A stretch of 64,000 nt of DNA, taken from positions 1,402,501 through 1,466,500 of the forward strand of contig NC_066605.1 in NCBI RefSeq assembly GCF_905475345.1, in the 5' to 3' direction. The notes below the pieces were generated by a model. That model made no database searches. It had not been told where the DNA came from and was given only the letters and a program-made list of their open reading frames with translations. Made by a program: the position numbers and the translations under genes. Shown here one piece after another: positions 49,724 to 62,969 of the stretch; positions within the stretch are counted from its first letter, which is position 1, and the number at the start of each line of letters is the position of its first letter. The stretch comes from Vespula vulgaris (taxonomy: Eukaryota; Arthropoda; Insecta; Hymenoptera; Vespidae).

Positions 49724-52700
49724 GATGGCAATTATTATTAAAATTGTTCCGGAAAAAGAACGTGCTCATAATCTGCCTGTTGCACGCAAGAGTTTTTGCC
49801 GCTTGCGCAACCCTTTCGAACGAGTTGAATCTCACTTGGCATATCGTTTGATTTCGAGTATGCGTGCGTATGTGTGTGTACTAGTTGGTTGTTGTGTCCT
49901 AAGTTCGTGCGTGGGTACACCAGCTAGTCAGCGTGTCTACCTACCTTCTAATACGAGTCCGTTGCGTAGACGCAATAGAAAACGGTCCTTATATCGCAAT
50001 TTCTTTACAAGATTCTAACGCTACGTAAGAGATTGTTCTACGCAATTCCTTTCGTCATCTTATTTTTAACACGAATTTTTTTTTTTTTTTTTCGAAATAA
50101 CTCTCGAGCAAAAAATTATCTCCCTTCACTTTTTTTTTCGTTCTTCTTTTCGACATAATTCAACGTCAATTGAAAAAAAAAAGAAGAAGAAGAAGGCAGA
50201 AAAAAAGAGATAATACTTTATTATTTAAAAATAATTAGATATGTAGATATCTGTTAACGTAACTCGCGAGAAATAATTATGATTAGTAAGTTTTCTCTCT
50301 CGCAAATGAGAGATAAAGATAGTGGAAAGACGTAACGCGGATTTAACGGGATTACGACATGACGCGAACTAGAAACATTGGTTTCTTCGTTATGGTGGCC
50401 GGTTATTGGAACACCATCGCCGACATAGAAGATCTAGAAATTCGAACTTCCGAAAGGGACACGTAGGTGTCTCAAGCGTCATAACTTGGAACTGGTAGCG
50501 CGTGACCGTCTCGTGTGACCTCGATGAACCGAAACTGGTATCATCGATTCACGAACTATCCTCAACGTGATCCTTACTATAACTTTAACTCTATCTGTGT
50601 ATGCTTGTTACACCTACGTAATTCTTACATAGGAGTAACAGCAGCCATTCACGAGGATACTTGGAACCTATCGTAAATCCATTCGCGCTTGTCGTCTTCT
50701 AACAGCTTTCGTTGTATCTCAGCAACGAGCAACGGGTGTTTCCTCTTTCTGTTGTTGATAAAATCTTTTCAACGATACGTTAGTAAAAGGGACATTTGTA
50801 TAGGAAGTACGGGAATCGATTATTATTCGATTTGTATTTAAACAGCTGCGAAAAAAAAATTGATATGGTCTCATCGAAATATCTATAATCATTGATTTCA
50901 TTCTTATGTTATATATATGTGTGTGTGTGTATATGTATGTATATATTTATTTATTATCATACCAATTTCAACTCACTTATAATACGTAACTACATATGTT
51001 ATCATCCATATATACGTCCGAACGAAATAAGCGCTTGGTATACCGAGCACAACTGACGCGAGAGATAACGTGGGAAGCGTCCTTCGTGTATAACGGCCTT
51101 CCTGAATTGCGTGAGAGAAGAGAATTAAGCCCTCGTTATATGCGAACTCGTTCTTAGGTATATATATATATGTATACACACACATATATATATATACATA
51201 TTTATATACTGAAATAATAGCGAATAATCGATTATTATATCAATTTTCGTCCACTTTTCTTCTATTTTTTTTTATTTTTCGATTTAATCCCGTACTAATA
51301 ATCACATAACAATAATCTACTATCTTTGACAATAATCGAAACATAATTGTCGATATATAACTACCTGGATAATTAATTGCAGGCAATTATTGTATCAACT
51401 TTCTTTGCCTAATAAAAAAATCATATTCATTTAACTTTAAAAATTTGTTTTCTATTCGATTCTAATGAATTTTTAGAAAATAAATAATTCCGTGTGAAAA
51501 TAATTTACGATCTTGAACAATCATCGAAAAAAGAATCTTTAATATATTATAGATACATAATATCTATATAATTGATTACTATAATAGATATGGATAAAAA
51601 GTCGAGAAGATTTCTCGTCTGGTATAGTTGGATTACAAGTGATTTTTTTATTTTTTTATTTTCATCTCTCTTGTTGCTTTCAGAATCGTATATCCATTGA
51701 AAGCTTAAACGAGCCCCTGCGGTCGTCGTTCCGAGCTCCCGGCTCTCTGAGAAAGGAAAGCGAACGAGTGAGCGAACGAACGAACGAACGAACGAACGAA
51801 AGAGAGAATGAGAGAGCGAGTGGTCTCCTCTCTTTGTCAGAAGAGACCTATTGTCTCTCCCAGGATGGATGGGAACCGCGGCACCTCCGGCATGGATGGT
51901 GGATATAGTCTCGGAGATTATTTCTTCGAGTAGGTAGGGTAACCTGTGCTCAGAAACAAGCTGAAAAAGTGTTCATTTATTTATTACCAATGGAGATAAA
52001 TTTTTTCTTTCTTTTTTTTTTTCTTTCCATCTAAATCTTATTAGGTCATTTCTTCAATTCAAGAACAAGCTACAAACGTTCGTCTATTTGCCAACGAAGA
52101 TTCGTTTTTTATTTTTATTATTAGATCTCTTCTTTTTCTTCTTCTTTTTCCTCTTCTTCTTCTTATTATTATTACTACTTTTTAAAATTGTATGGCTAAT
52201 TCATATTTATTTCATCGAGCATGTGTTCAAAAAAAAGAAAGGAAAAGAAAAGAAAGGATTTTCTTAGTTTTTTATTTAGGTGTACCTAACTGTACACCTG
52301 TCTTCCGTATACGTTAAAAGATTTAATGATAAATCACTTCCCTCGTAAGATGACGCACAATTGTGTCTTATAATGATGATTAATGTTATAGACCAGGTAA
52401 TGTTAAAGAAGTATTGATACATATAGATACATGTAGAGGTACTATGTATCCGTTAAAAGTTAAGTGTGTTTATTTTGATCATTTGACAGATCTTAATCTT
52501 AACAGATATCTCTAATGTCTGCCTGTAAGTATAATTTTTCGTTGTTACGATATGTAAAGTATATTTTTTATTAAGAGAACTAAATGATTTCATTTAAACG
52601 GTAAGAAGATAAAAAAGGATCAATAAATCCGATCGAGATTCGTTTTATCTCGAATGAGATATACGAAATGTGGATTGTATGTGTCTTTTTCTCTTTCTCT

Positions 52701-53587
52701 CTCTCTCTCTCTCTCTTTCTTTTTTTCTCTCTTTCTTTCAAAGATACCTTCTTTTCAGGGAGATTCTTGCTTCCGTTTGAATTCTTGACAAGGTAACGAC
52801 CAAGAAACGGCATATCTACTATATAAGTACATGCGACTCGACGTGTCGTTTGTAAGTACGTAGACACGTGTACGTTGACGAATACAAACGCACAAACACA
52901 CACACGTCAAACTTCGGAACGCCAAAGCAAGCAGAACTTCCGTTGCTCGAGGCGTAGTCGAAGTTGTCGACACCGTCAAAAGGTGTAGGAATTTAATTCG
53001 GTGGTAATAAAGGAAGTTGAAACGTTGGAATGCAAAGTCTTAAGTAAATCGAGAATTATATATTAGTTTTATCGTTACCTTCCCTTTCGATCTATGAAAA
53101 ATATGTTTTCCTTTAGAAGCATGTCGTATGAAAAAAAAAAAAGAAAGGTAAGAAGGTTCTTTAATTCAACAAACAATTTTGAGGAAATAAATCTCAAAAA
53201 AAAAAATTATATATATATATATATTTACATATATAAGTAATGAAATAATATTGAAGAAAGATCGTTTTTTATCTAAACAAATAAAAATATAAAATTACTG
53301 CGCTTAGAACCATTCTCTCGGAAGGGATAAAGCAACCAACAGCCAGACCGGCGTATATCTCATATGCATATGCATCGAACACCAATACTTATCTATACCT
53401 ATGTCTATACAGTATTATCATTTAAATCTACACACAGATATAAACTTATACGTAGACACATGGTACTCGTACAAATTCTCCAACTACATTCGTGTACATT
53501 ATTATCATTTAAACGTGCGTTCACGTAGACGAGACACTCGTATGGATTCTCGACTAATTACATGGACGATAAACTAGTATCTTCGCA

Positions 53588-53590
<3 letters not shown>

Positions 53591-53633
<43 letters not shown>
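53591..53633. repeat. (AT)n microsatellite with adjacent (GT)n
   Basis: About 20 AT dinucleotides, then a short GT/GC run (53636-53656). Confidence 0.9.
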
Positions 53634-53636
<3 letters not shown>

Positions 53637-54277
53637 GTGTGTGTGTGTGTGCGCGCGTATGTATGTAAGAGTAGCGTGGAAATGCACGGGTACGATTCTA
53701 TTCCCGTAGATTCTGAACTATGCGTTGTGCATAGAGGCAACGTTTCCTGTGTGCTCTCCTTGCCTTCACAACTCTCTTATACGTTTTACGTTACAGCATG
53801 AACGCGTGCTTCTATGTAACAAGTAACATGTATGTATACGTATATGTGTATGAGCACCAATATAGAAGGATGAAGATCTTTGTGTTTGTATGGTATGGTG
53901 GGTGTTCAGAACCGTACGATGCGAACTTGTTGTTTATTCCTCGTATCGACATGGCACCTACACGAGAACTCGATGTCACTCTCGATGCACACTTGGAACG
54001 ACACAACGCGCATTGGTCACTGCACTTCCGTCCTCGAGAAACATGCGAGCTCGCTCTGTTCACGTGAGTTCATGCGATACAGTTTTTTTTATATACACAT
54101 ATATATATGTATATATATGTATGTATGTATGTAAATATGTATGCGATATTTATGACGTCAACTGTCGTTTATTACGAAAACATCTTTTAGTAATTAATTA
54201 TGGTGTCATTTTTATTTATTTTCAGTTTGAGTATGTTCTAGGAAAAAAATGGAAGAAGAGGATTCCTTTATATTGTA

Positions 54278-54518
54278 GATCATTGCGGTCAGTGATCTTG
54301 CAGATCTAGAGTATTATAGAATACAATAATAATATTGTAGATCATGCGATTATTATATGTTGATCGAATGAATTTTATGATAAACTATTTTTTTCGTTTC
54401 TCTTTTTTTTTAGCTGGCAATTCGCAATTATTCTAATCCACGCGAAAGTGGAAGATCTAGACACGTTGGATAAAGAAAGATTTGTTAGTATTATATAGAT
54501 CATTGTGGCCCAGTGATC
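54278..54518. repeat. Two diverged repeat units with a conserved hairpin
   Basis: Units starting at 54278 and 54498 share GATCATTG and CAGTGATC arms (8 bp, one wobble pair) around loops of 4 and 5 bases. Each is followed by a similar AT-rich tail with ATTATAGA, ATAATATTGTAGATCATG-like and GCGATTA/GTGATTA blocks, giving about 95 bases of homology at a spacing of about 220. Confidence 0.65.
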
Positions 54519-55637
54519 TCATACCGAGATCGAGACCACTATAAAACATGATATTAATATTATAGAGATCATGTGATTAGATAAGCATGATTCATATAAT
54601 TTAACAATTTCATCATTGTCGAATCATTTTACCGTATTTGAAGTATTCACCGAAAACTTCATCGATTAGAAAATAATACAAACGGCGCATGCGCGATTTA
54701 TCAAGATCTATCCAACTGAGTAACACGCGTATTGCTTTAACCGCAAAAGGTACGATCACGCGCAGGTGTTCCAGCAAAAGGTGGGTGCTACTTCATATTA
54801 CGTATGTATGTAGGTGGAGATCGAACCTTTTTTTCTCACCTTTCGAAAATATAAACTTTTCGATGTCTCTGGTTCTTAACCACTCGTTCAACGTGCGCGC
54901 CTACGTGAATTACGTTCCTTTCGCGCGTAGGTAGATTAGATGGTAAAGAAATCGTGTGTAATTCTATGTTTGTAATACGAGTTGTGTGTACAACTGGTGC
55001 TACTCGATCATAATATTTATCGTAGTTCGATCTCTATATTATGATAAATTTTCTTTCATAAAAACTTATATCGCTTTTATGAGAAAACTTTTCGTACGAA
55101 TCTTTTCACTAAAAAATAAAAGAAAAAACATCTTCAATATAAAATAATAAATTAAAATAAATGAGAAACTCGACAAGAACGTTCGATAGAGTTTCGAAAC
55201 TTTCTATTTATCTCGTTAGATCAATTCGATGATTGATTAATATCAGTATAATTCGATTTCGATAAGTTTATATTCTCTGAAAGTCATTCGAAAGTTAGCG
55301 CATTTAATTCAATATATCACGTGACTAGTATGACCTTGCATAATCGTCAACTAGATGGCACTGTCGACTACCGCGACAGTGGCACCCTCGTATGGCCATT
55401 TATCGAACTAATCAGTGATTCGACCAATGAACAACTACTCTTCTGTACGTATACACACACGTACGCATTAAACTAATATACATGTAATTTCCGCAGGTGG
55501 TGATTTTCGGACGGTGGAGAAAGAGAGAAAGAGAGAGAAAGAAGATTCAGAGCTCAACAACGTACGGGAATCGACCTGACGACTTCGTGTGACAGAGAAA
55601 GAGAACGATATAGAAAGATAGAGACAGAGAAAGATAA

Positions 55638-55670
<33 letters not shown>

Positions 55671-55946
55671 ACGACGCGCGTATGCTCGAGGCGCCTTCAT
55701 CGCGGGGCGTATCCCAAGATCGCGAGGTAAAAAGCGTCGTTTCTGAGTGCGTCATTGCGTGTCCTTCCTCCTACTCTCTTATTCGTAGACTTTGGTATAT
55801 CCTGGTTTGGTGTAATTTACAAATATAACTCGTATGCGTCGTCAGAGAAGAAGAGAAAAGTAAGAGAGAGAGAGAGAGAGAGACAGAGTGAGAAGAAAGG
55901 GGTAGGTGTGTGAGTTCGTACGTGTGTGAGTGTGTGAAAGAAAGAA

Positions 55947-55980
<34 letters not shown>

Positions 55981-56215
55981 CGACACATAGAGCATCGAAC
56001 TCGATTTGACAATCGGATGGACGAAGAAGATCGGCTTTGTGTTTCATCGCGATGAGACGTTCGTTAAAGTTTTCCTTTGTCGAGATAAGAATTTAAATTT
56101 GTGCTTTAAACTTTCTTTTTTTTAAGTTCCGTTTCTTTTTCTTCCTTCAAAAGTGATTAGAATTTTTTCTCGTGTTATCCGTCGTCGATTCGTTATCGTG
56201 GTTTATTCATTGCCA

Positions 56216-57233
56216 ATGTGTAACTCAGCCGACGCTTCGTACGTGCAAAAGTTAGGTTATCTGCAGTTAGGAGATGATAGCTCGGACGTTGTTGGTACCT
56301 CCGGTACCGCTAGGCTCTCGGGTTCAAAACCCGAGGCCCAAGTGCCTGTTACGAGAAACGTCACTGCTAGGAACGATGTTAGGACACCTGGTAGACCCGT
56401 AGGTGCTATCGAAAGCTTCATCGAGGGTAACTCTTCTGACAATTCTAGACAAACTATTTCTGCTGATTATAAGCTTTACGAACGTGAGAATATTATAGCT
56501 GCTTCGAGGTTTGCTACTCCCAAGCCTGTTGAACAAATTAGTGCTCAACAGCAGCAGCAACAACAACAACAGCAGCAACAGCAACAGCAACAACAACATC
56601 AACAAAGTCAAGGACGTGTTAACAATCAACAGGCACCTGTATACGAGAATATAGACTATTATCCGCAGCAGAGTCAACCATTACCTCCTTATTATCACCC
56701 CGTTGAATCTAGAAAAAGTCCTAGAGATAGTCCTAGAGGTTCTCTTGCTGGAGAATCTTACGAAGCTAATTTTAGAAAGGCTCAGCCTCAGGTTCCCACT
56801 GGAAGTCGTTATCAAACTGCTTCACCTGCTAAGGAACTGCCTCCTTACGAAGCTCCTCCTGTTTATGAAAATATTCAGGAAGTTCATTATACTGATAATG
56901 CACAAAATAAGCCTGGACCTCAAGTTCCATCTAATTATTATCATCCTGCGAATATCAATGGAGGTGATTACGTCATTATGACTGGAAAAGTTGGACAAGG
57001 ACAAGCGCAACGTGGTATACCTCAAAGTCTGTCTTATACGCAACAAAGAGGAATGAATTCTAGGGGTCAGAGTTATGATGGGTCATGTTTACAACGTACA
57101 GCTGTTGATTGTCCTTCCAGATATCTACAAGGATCATCTTCCAATGCTGATCATCAGTCTGGCAGAAGTGCTTATGTACCCCCATCTGAACTACATACTC
57201 CAACTAGGAATTTTAGCTATGATCAACAGCAGC

Positions 57234-57264
<31 letters not shown>

Positions 57265-60200
57265 GCAGCAGCAGCAGCAACAACAGCAACAGCAACAACA
57301 ATCTTCTAGATCAGGACTACCTTATCACAGCGAATCACCTCCAATACGTTTGCCACCAGAGCCTCATCATTATCGCAGTTCTCTTGATAATACTGTAGCT
57401 GGACAGCAGGCATATCGTACGTCCCACCAAAATGACATGCAACAGACACAATTTCGTCAGGATTCACAAGTATATAAGCAATTTGTGGAGCCATCTACAA
57501 GAAGCATGAATACAAATTATACTACAGAAACCCAAGCTAGAAATTCTCCTGTATACGGTAGTCGTTCGGAACAACCATCTTGCAGAAATTCTCCATGTTA
57601 TTCTCCCAGTCGTACAATGCCACCCAACGATAGGAACTATCATCAACAAGAAAATAGATCAGATTTTTCTGCTAGGAATTCACCAATTTATTCTTCCAAT
57701 CGTTCTGCAGAACAATTACGTTTGGGTTCTCTCCAAAATGAGAGGAATTATACGCAGGATGTATCCGAATCGTCTGGTCCGAGGAGTTCACCTTTATATT
57801 CACCAAGCCGTTCTGATCCTGGTAGAGTTATTACACCAAATAGTAATAGTATCCGTAATTCTCCAAAAGCAAGTCCAACTCATAGTCAAATTCCAAGTGA
57901 TATTGGCTTACAAAATGTAACAAATTCTCCTAGACACATTTCACCTCCTTCCACCAATGCAGTGGGAAGTCCTGTACGTGTGCAAGTGCAAACACCAGTG
58001 ACCAGTACCGTGACTTTAACCAATGATTCTGATTCAACTGTTAATGTACCTAGAATTACAAGCCTACCACCGGGTGTTACCAGTGGCATTGCTGGTCCTG
58101 TATTTCTGAATGCTGGTGTACCTGTATTACAAAGATCCTCAGAACCAGAACCTGAAGAAAGAAAGTTGGTTAGTCCACCTATAAAGCCTACTCCTGGCAA
58201 AGGATTGTTGCCATACAATATCATTCCACCTAGACCATCGGTAAGAAAAGTTTAGCAACTTTTTATAAATATATTTAAAAAGGAAAAGAAGAAAGAAAAG
58301 AAAAAGAAAGCACAACTTCTATCTCTCTGAATTCTGAGTAACATAAAATTTAATTGGTAAGATAAATTTAATTTGAATATCGAGCTATGTAGGTCAAAGA
58401 TACAAATTCTTGTCCCACTTTACTTTATATCTCAGTATACGTCCGATTTCTCTGGCATATTGCCAAAATTTCCTAATTCGAATAATATATATGCACGTAT
58501 TATAATATATAAAAATTCTAAAAGGCAGGAAAAATAAAAAAGAGAAAAAGAATTGGTATATGTCATCAGGCAAACAACAAGGGAATGTTTGATTCCCGAT
58601 GCATCGCGTCATTTCAAAGAATTCTTTCTTCGAAACTCGCGATGAATCAGAGGTCAAACATTGCCTCTTATAATACGTACGTTCTTTTAGCACCAAAGTG
58701 CAAAGTTACACAAATTTATGAGAATTTCATTATAAATGAATATCAATTTTATACAGGGTCCAACGGAAGCGGAAAGGAAGATAGAAGAATTAACGAGACA
58801 ACTCGAGGAGGAGATGGAGAAGCAAGAAGAGGAAGGAGAATATTTCGGTAATTTAAATTAAAAAAAAAAAAAAAAGAAAGAAAAAAAGAAAAAAAAGAAA
58901 AAAAATAAATAAATAAAAAAAATAAATAAATAAAAAATACAAAATACAAAATACAAATAAAAAAGACAGAAAGGAAAAAAAAACTGAAAAAAAGAAGAAG
59001 AAAAAAGGAATATTCCAGAACACTCGTTCGTTTCTTTCTCTCTTTCTATCGCTAGGAAAAAATAAAACTTATACGTGTTATCAGCAAGTAAGCATGTTGG
59101 TTATCAACCGGTGACGCAAAATCAAGCCCATTTTCTCGTTATCAATGCTCGCTGTTAGCTATTATGCAAAGTCAATCGTTTAGGAATGCCAACGAGGACG
59201 ACTCTATCTATTACTCCCTCTCCAATTTATGTGTATATATATATTTCTCTCTCTGTCTCTCTCTCTTATAGATTATACTCATTCGAATTTCTTTTTTTAG
59301 AAAAAATTCATCGGACAAATAATTCTCACACGAATAAGAAAAAACGGCTCCATTGAGCCTACTCTCTTTTCTTATATTTTTGCAGAAAGAAGAACGGGGG
59401 AGTAAAGAGGACGGAGGAGGAAAGCGATGCAAGCAAGCAAGTAGGCAGGCAAGCAGGCAGGCGAACAGAAGGGAGGAGGGAGAGAGTTAGGGGGTGGGGC
59501 GGGGGTAAGAGGGTTATCGAACGTGCCGATTCCCACGCTGCCAGCACCCGTGTGGACCGGTTCCTGAAAATCGAGCTGCGTTCCAACATGCCCGCGATAC
59601 TTTTTAACACGACGTTTCGTTGACATTCTCTCGAAAGCCATGGGTTTCCACCTACGTGAAAAAGGCTTTACGATTGCCAAGCCTAAGAAAAGATATGCAT
59701 TCTACACATACATATATATATATATATATACACACATATTTGTATGTTATGATGTATGTATGTATGAAATGTATGTATGTACTATATGAATGTAATATAT
59801 ATGTGTATATTGTATGATTGTTCAGCAGCATGCTCATTGCTGTTCATTCTTTGAATGTAGAGAAAAAGAGAGAAGATGACAACGACACGACGATGTTAAA
59901 GAAGAAGACAGGTCGAAGAGAAGAAACACGCCCGATCGTTTTGTCACCATGTCTGTCCTCCTACCTAACATTATTAACTCGGCTCGCTTTTGTGCCGCGT
60001 TTGAGTTCTATTATTCGTGCAACGTGCTGTATCGTATCGGCGGCCGCCAGGTCGCTCGGTGCGGTAACTAATCTCGTTATAGATAGACCAGTCCGACTCG
60101 TTGGTAGATTCTAGTTGTGCTAGGTCTTGCTCAGTTAGCTTTAACTAGCTAGTTAGCTATCTAGCGACACGAAGTCGTGGAATCGAAAATTTGACGTACT

Positions 60201-61687
60201 AAAGATATAAAGAGAGAGAGAGAGAGAGAGTTTTCTTTTGTTAAGGAATGTCAGGAACAGTTTTACCCATCGACAGTTGTAAGTTTGTCTTCCAACGCGA
60301 TCTTGACAGTGAACAAGCTGCTGGACCTTACGCATTGTGATCGCGCACAGCTCGAATGTGTATTTTTAAACTTTCCTTTCTTCGTAGCTACTGTGTTGCT
60401 CCTCCTACTGCCGTTACCGTTTAATCCAAAGTCTCGAGATATAATAAGTTTTTTTTCAAGATGGTATTTCTATTTGGATTTTCAAAGATAATATTTTGTT
60501 ATTAAAAATATTCCTTTCTGTGATAGATATATCTTACGTGAACTTAAGAGATGAACTTTCAATTTTTTTTCCTTCTTATATATATATATTTTTTTTTCTT
60601 TTTTTAAAAGATTGGTCTTATCTCATCTATGGGGTCAAAAGTACTTGGTATTGTTATTATTATACATATATATACATATGCATATATATATATACTTGCT
60701 TCCCTCGTAGATAAGACACGACTAACGTCATTTAAAATGTTTCCACAGGTATTTGTCACACGTGCGGTGAAAAAGTAACTGGTGCTGGACAAGCTTGTCA
60801 GGCTATGGGTAATCTTTATCATACGAATTGTTTTATATGTTGTTCCTGCGGAAGAGCTTTACGTGGCAAAGCTTTTTATAACGTTCATGGAAGGGTTTAT
60901 TGCGAGGAGGATTATTTGGTAAGATAATGATCTCTCGTCTAGCATGATATAATCCCGTTAATAATATTGATCGTGTTAAAATCATTTTCTCTTTGCAGTA
61001 CTCTGGCTTCCAACAGACAGCCGAGAAATGTGCTATTTGTGGTCATCTTATTATGGAAATGGTATATATATTCGATCTTTATTACGATCGATCGAAATTT
61101 ATATGATAGTATATCACATGATCTATATTATTAAATTTCCTTCCTTTATAGATCTTACAAGCTATGGGTAAATCCTATCACCCAGGGTGCTTCAGATGTT
61201 GCGTATGCAACGAGTGTCTCGATGGTGTTCCTTTTACGGTAGACGTAGATAATAAGATCTATTGTGTTAACGATTATCATAGAATGTTTGCACCTAAATG
61301 TGCATCTTGCGGTAAAGGGATTACTCCGGTCGAGGTAAAATTATATTTTCTTAGAACGATCGATTTTTTCTTTCTTTTTTTTCTCTCTTTTTTGAGATCC
61401 TCTATTACGATCAAAAATTGTCTTCTTTTTTCTTCTTTTTTTTTTCTCTTTTTTCTCTTTTTTAGGGTACCGAAGAAACAGTTAGAGTTGTTTCCATGGA
61501 CAAAGACTTTCACGTGGATTGCTATGTTTGCGAGGATTGCGGCATGCAGTTAACAGACGAACCCGATAAAAGGTGCTACCCACTCGATGGTAGGCTCATG
61601 TGTCGCGCCTGTCACATCCAACGCATATCTCATACACAACCAAGAGCACCACAGCCGGTATCTGCCAGCTATCAATTCATGGGATAA
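56216..61687 (+). CDS. jub: Ajuba/Jub LIM-domain protein
   Basis: Six exons join in phase: 56216-58240, 58757-58847, 60749-60918, 60999-61061, 61152-61334 and 61466-61687 (TAA), giving 917 aa. The ATG at 56216 is the first in the open frame; upstream coding or UTR exons are possible. The N-terminal 675 aa are disordered, with Gln runs at about 111-127 and 337-362, PPxY-type sites (PPYY, PPVY) and repeated RNSPxY motifs. Exon 2 codes for a charged helix ([18 protein letters not shown]). LIM1 (C708-D760), LIM2 (C773-D824) and LIM3 (C833-C893) each show complete CxxC, HxxC, CxxC and Cxx(C/D) zinc ligands, and the protein ends SYQFMG. Three C-terminal LIM domains after a long disordered region define the Ajuba/LIMD1/WTIP group, of which insects have one, Jub. 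Jub sits at tense adherens junctions, recruits and inhibits Warts, and so favours Yorkie activity. Zyxin is the nearest alternative but differs in its N-terminus. Confidence 0.93.
56546..56596 (+). repeat. First poly-Gln tract of jub
   Basis: Mixed CAG/CAA codons give about 17 consecutive Gln, followed by HQQSQ. Mixed codons reduce slippage compared with pure CAG. Confidence 0.9.
57224..57301 (+). repeat. Second poly-Gln tract of jub
   Basis: Mixed CAA/CAG codons give 26 consecutive Gln in the disordered N-terminal region. The CAA and CAG sub-runs suggest stepwise expansion. Confidence 0.9.
59990..60247 (+). promoter_or_regulatory. Candidate internal jub promoter and 5' leader
   Basis: A GC-richer patch with a GCGGCCGC site at about 60038-60050 precedes a TAGCTAGTTAGCTATCTAG stretch and a (GA)n run (60211-60228), directly upstream of a possible alternative first exon. 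No TATA box or initiator is decisive. The call rests on composition and on the spliceable ATG downstream. Confidence 0.35.
60248..60278 (+). CDS. jub: Candidate alternative first exon for a LIM-only Jub isoform
   Basis: ATG at 60248 opens ten codons ([10 protein letters not shown]) and one extra base, then a consensus donor (T/GTAAGT, intron from 60279). The phase (1) is the same as that at the end of exon 2, so splicing to the LIM1 exon at 60749 keeps frame: [11 protein letters not shown] then ICHTCGEK. The product would be about 222 aa with all three LIM domains and none of the disordered, Gln-rich N-terminus. A chance ATG plus consensus donor in the right phase is possible in a 1.9-kb intron, so transcript evidence is decisive. 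Confidence 0.45.
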
Positions 61688-61851
61688 AAAAAGAAAAAGT
61701 ATATATATATATATATATATACAAATATATTAATGTGTATGCGTGCGCGCTTCGCTTCTATTAGAAATGTTTCATTTCAATTGATTTGCGCACATAAAAG
61801 CCATCCTATAATGATTAACTGTGCGAACTTGTGCTTCGATCACGTCAATCC

Positions 61852-61857
61852 AATAAA
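61852..61857 (+). promoter_or_regulatory. Candidate jub poly(A) signal
   Basis: AATAAA 165 nt past the stop codon. Further AATAAA copies at 62604-62609 and 62911-62916 could give longer 3' UTRs. Confidence 0.5.
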
Positions 61858-62630
61858 ATTTCTCTTGAATTGCCTGAAAGAAAAAAAAAAAGAAAAGAAA
61901 AGACGAAAAAAAAAATAGAAAGAAAAAAAAGGTAAGACTGCTCCATATAAATCTATACACTGCCTCTTGGGATCATATAATAACTTTTTCCTCCATTTTT
62001 TAAACAATTTTTTGTCACGATACAACTGAAGTGCTAATTTTTTATTGAAAATCAATCGATTTCCAGGTATGTCTATTAACGAGATATGTAATATATATAT
62101 ATTTTTTTTTTACGGTACTCTTCGAATGCAGTGGTCTCATTAGGATGAGCAAGTTGCGCAGGCAACTGTGATATAATAGCATAATATCGATTTGTTAAGT
62201 GGCGAACATTTTATTCCTTTTACTTGGTGTATATAATAGTACACGTGTCTCGTTGTTAATAATTATTATAGTTATTATTATTATTATTGTTATAATGTAA
62301 TGCGTATTGTTACGAAAAACGTAATGGATGAACACACACATACACATACACACAAGACGGTTCAACGTCCCAGCTGAAATGGAAATTCCTTCGTGTTAAT
62401 TATAATATTTATATGCAATTTTAATGGACGTAGGAGTCGTTAAGTCCTTTCGTATGTTAATTAATATTTATCAAGGATTTGTGCGCTCTTTCAGTCGATG
62501 CTGATAATATAAAACGAATAATATGACAATATGAAATATAATCGTAAACGTTGTTCTCGTAAAATGTTAGATTTGTTTTTGTCAACTACAATCAAACAAG
62601 TGGAATAAATTTAATAGAGCATTTATATAA

Positions 62631-62677
<47 letters not shown>

Positions 62678-62969
62678 TGCACACGATGTAGTTCGTGCTT
62701 TATTATATTAGAATTTAAGCGCACAATTTTTAAGCTGCCAAAAAAGAAAGCAAAAAAAAACAAACGATTGATTTTTATCAAGATTTGCTAATATAATCAT
62801 TTACATATTTACAATAGTTATTAAGTAATGAGTACTGTAGATAAAAGTACAATCTCTCTTATTTAAATATACATATGTACGAGACGGTATGTATGATAAC
62901 GACCGTGTTTAATAAAGGCGAATCTGACAGAAATAATAGATACGTACCCGACATGTCTTTATCCGAGAT

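Larger units (their letters stand above)
41425..56215. other. Upstream region between divergent rau-like and jub genes
   Basis: About 14.8 kb with no recognisable domain-bearing gene. It must hold the promoters and any 5' UTR exons of both genes if the models are right. A GC-richer patch at 42830-43330 is a possible rau-like promoter zone. A patch at 53900-54070 ends at a good plus-strand donor (TTCAC/GTGAGT at 54065) and could be an upstream jub exon. The 55490-56000 stretch is strongly purine-rich on the plus strand (several GA runs), as would fit jub 5' UTR or promoter DNA. A perfect inverted repeat is at 45628-45648, and two related hairpins are at 54278-54297 and 54498-54518. Neither promoter shows a decisive motif. 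Confidence 0.4.
58241..60748 (+). other. jub introns 1 and 2 (around exon 2)
   Basis: Intron 1 (58241-58756) is AT-rich. Intron 2 (58848-60748) begins with a long A-rich tract (58857-58990), then GA/GGAGG-rich sequence (59390-59510), TA and ATGT runs (59705-59815), a GC-richer island (59990-60120) and a candidate alternative first exon (60248-60278). Exon 2 (58757-58847) lies between them. No other gene is seen. Confidence 0.6.

Noticed and set aside
56153..56215. Upstream extension of jub (MIRIFSRVIRR...)
   Set aside because: It would need a GTG start in a eukaryotic mRNA. The first in-frame ATG is 56216, though an upstream spliced exon is not excluded.
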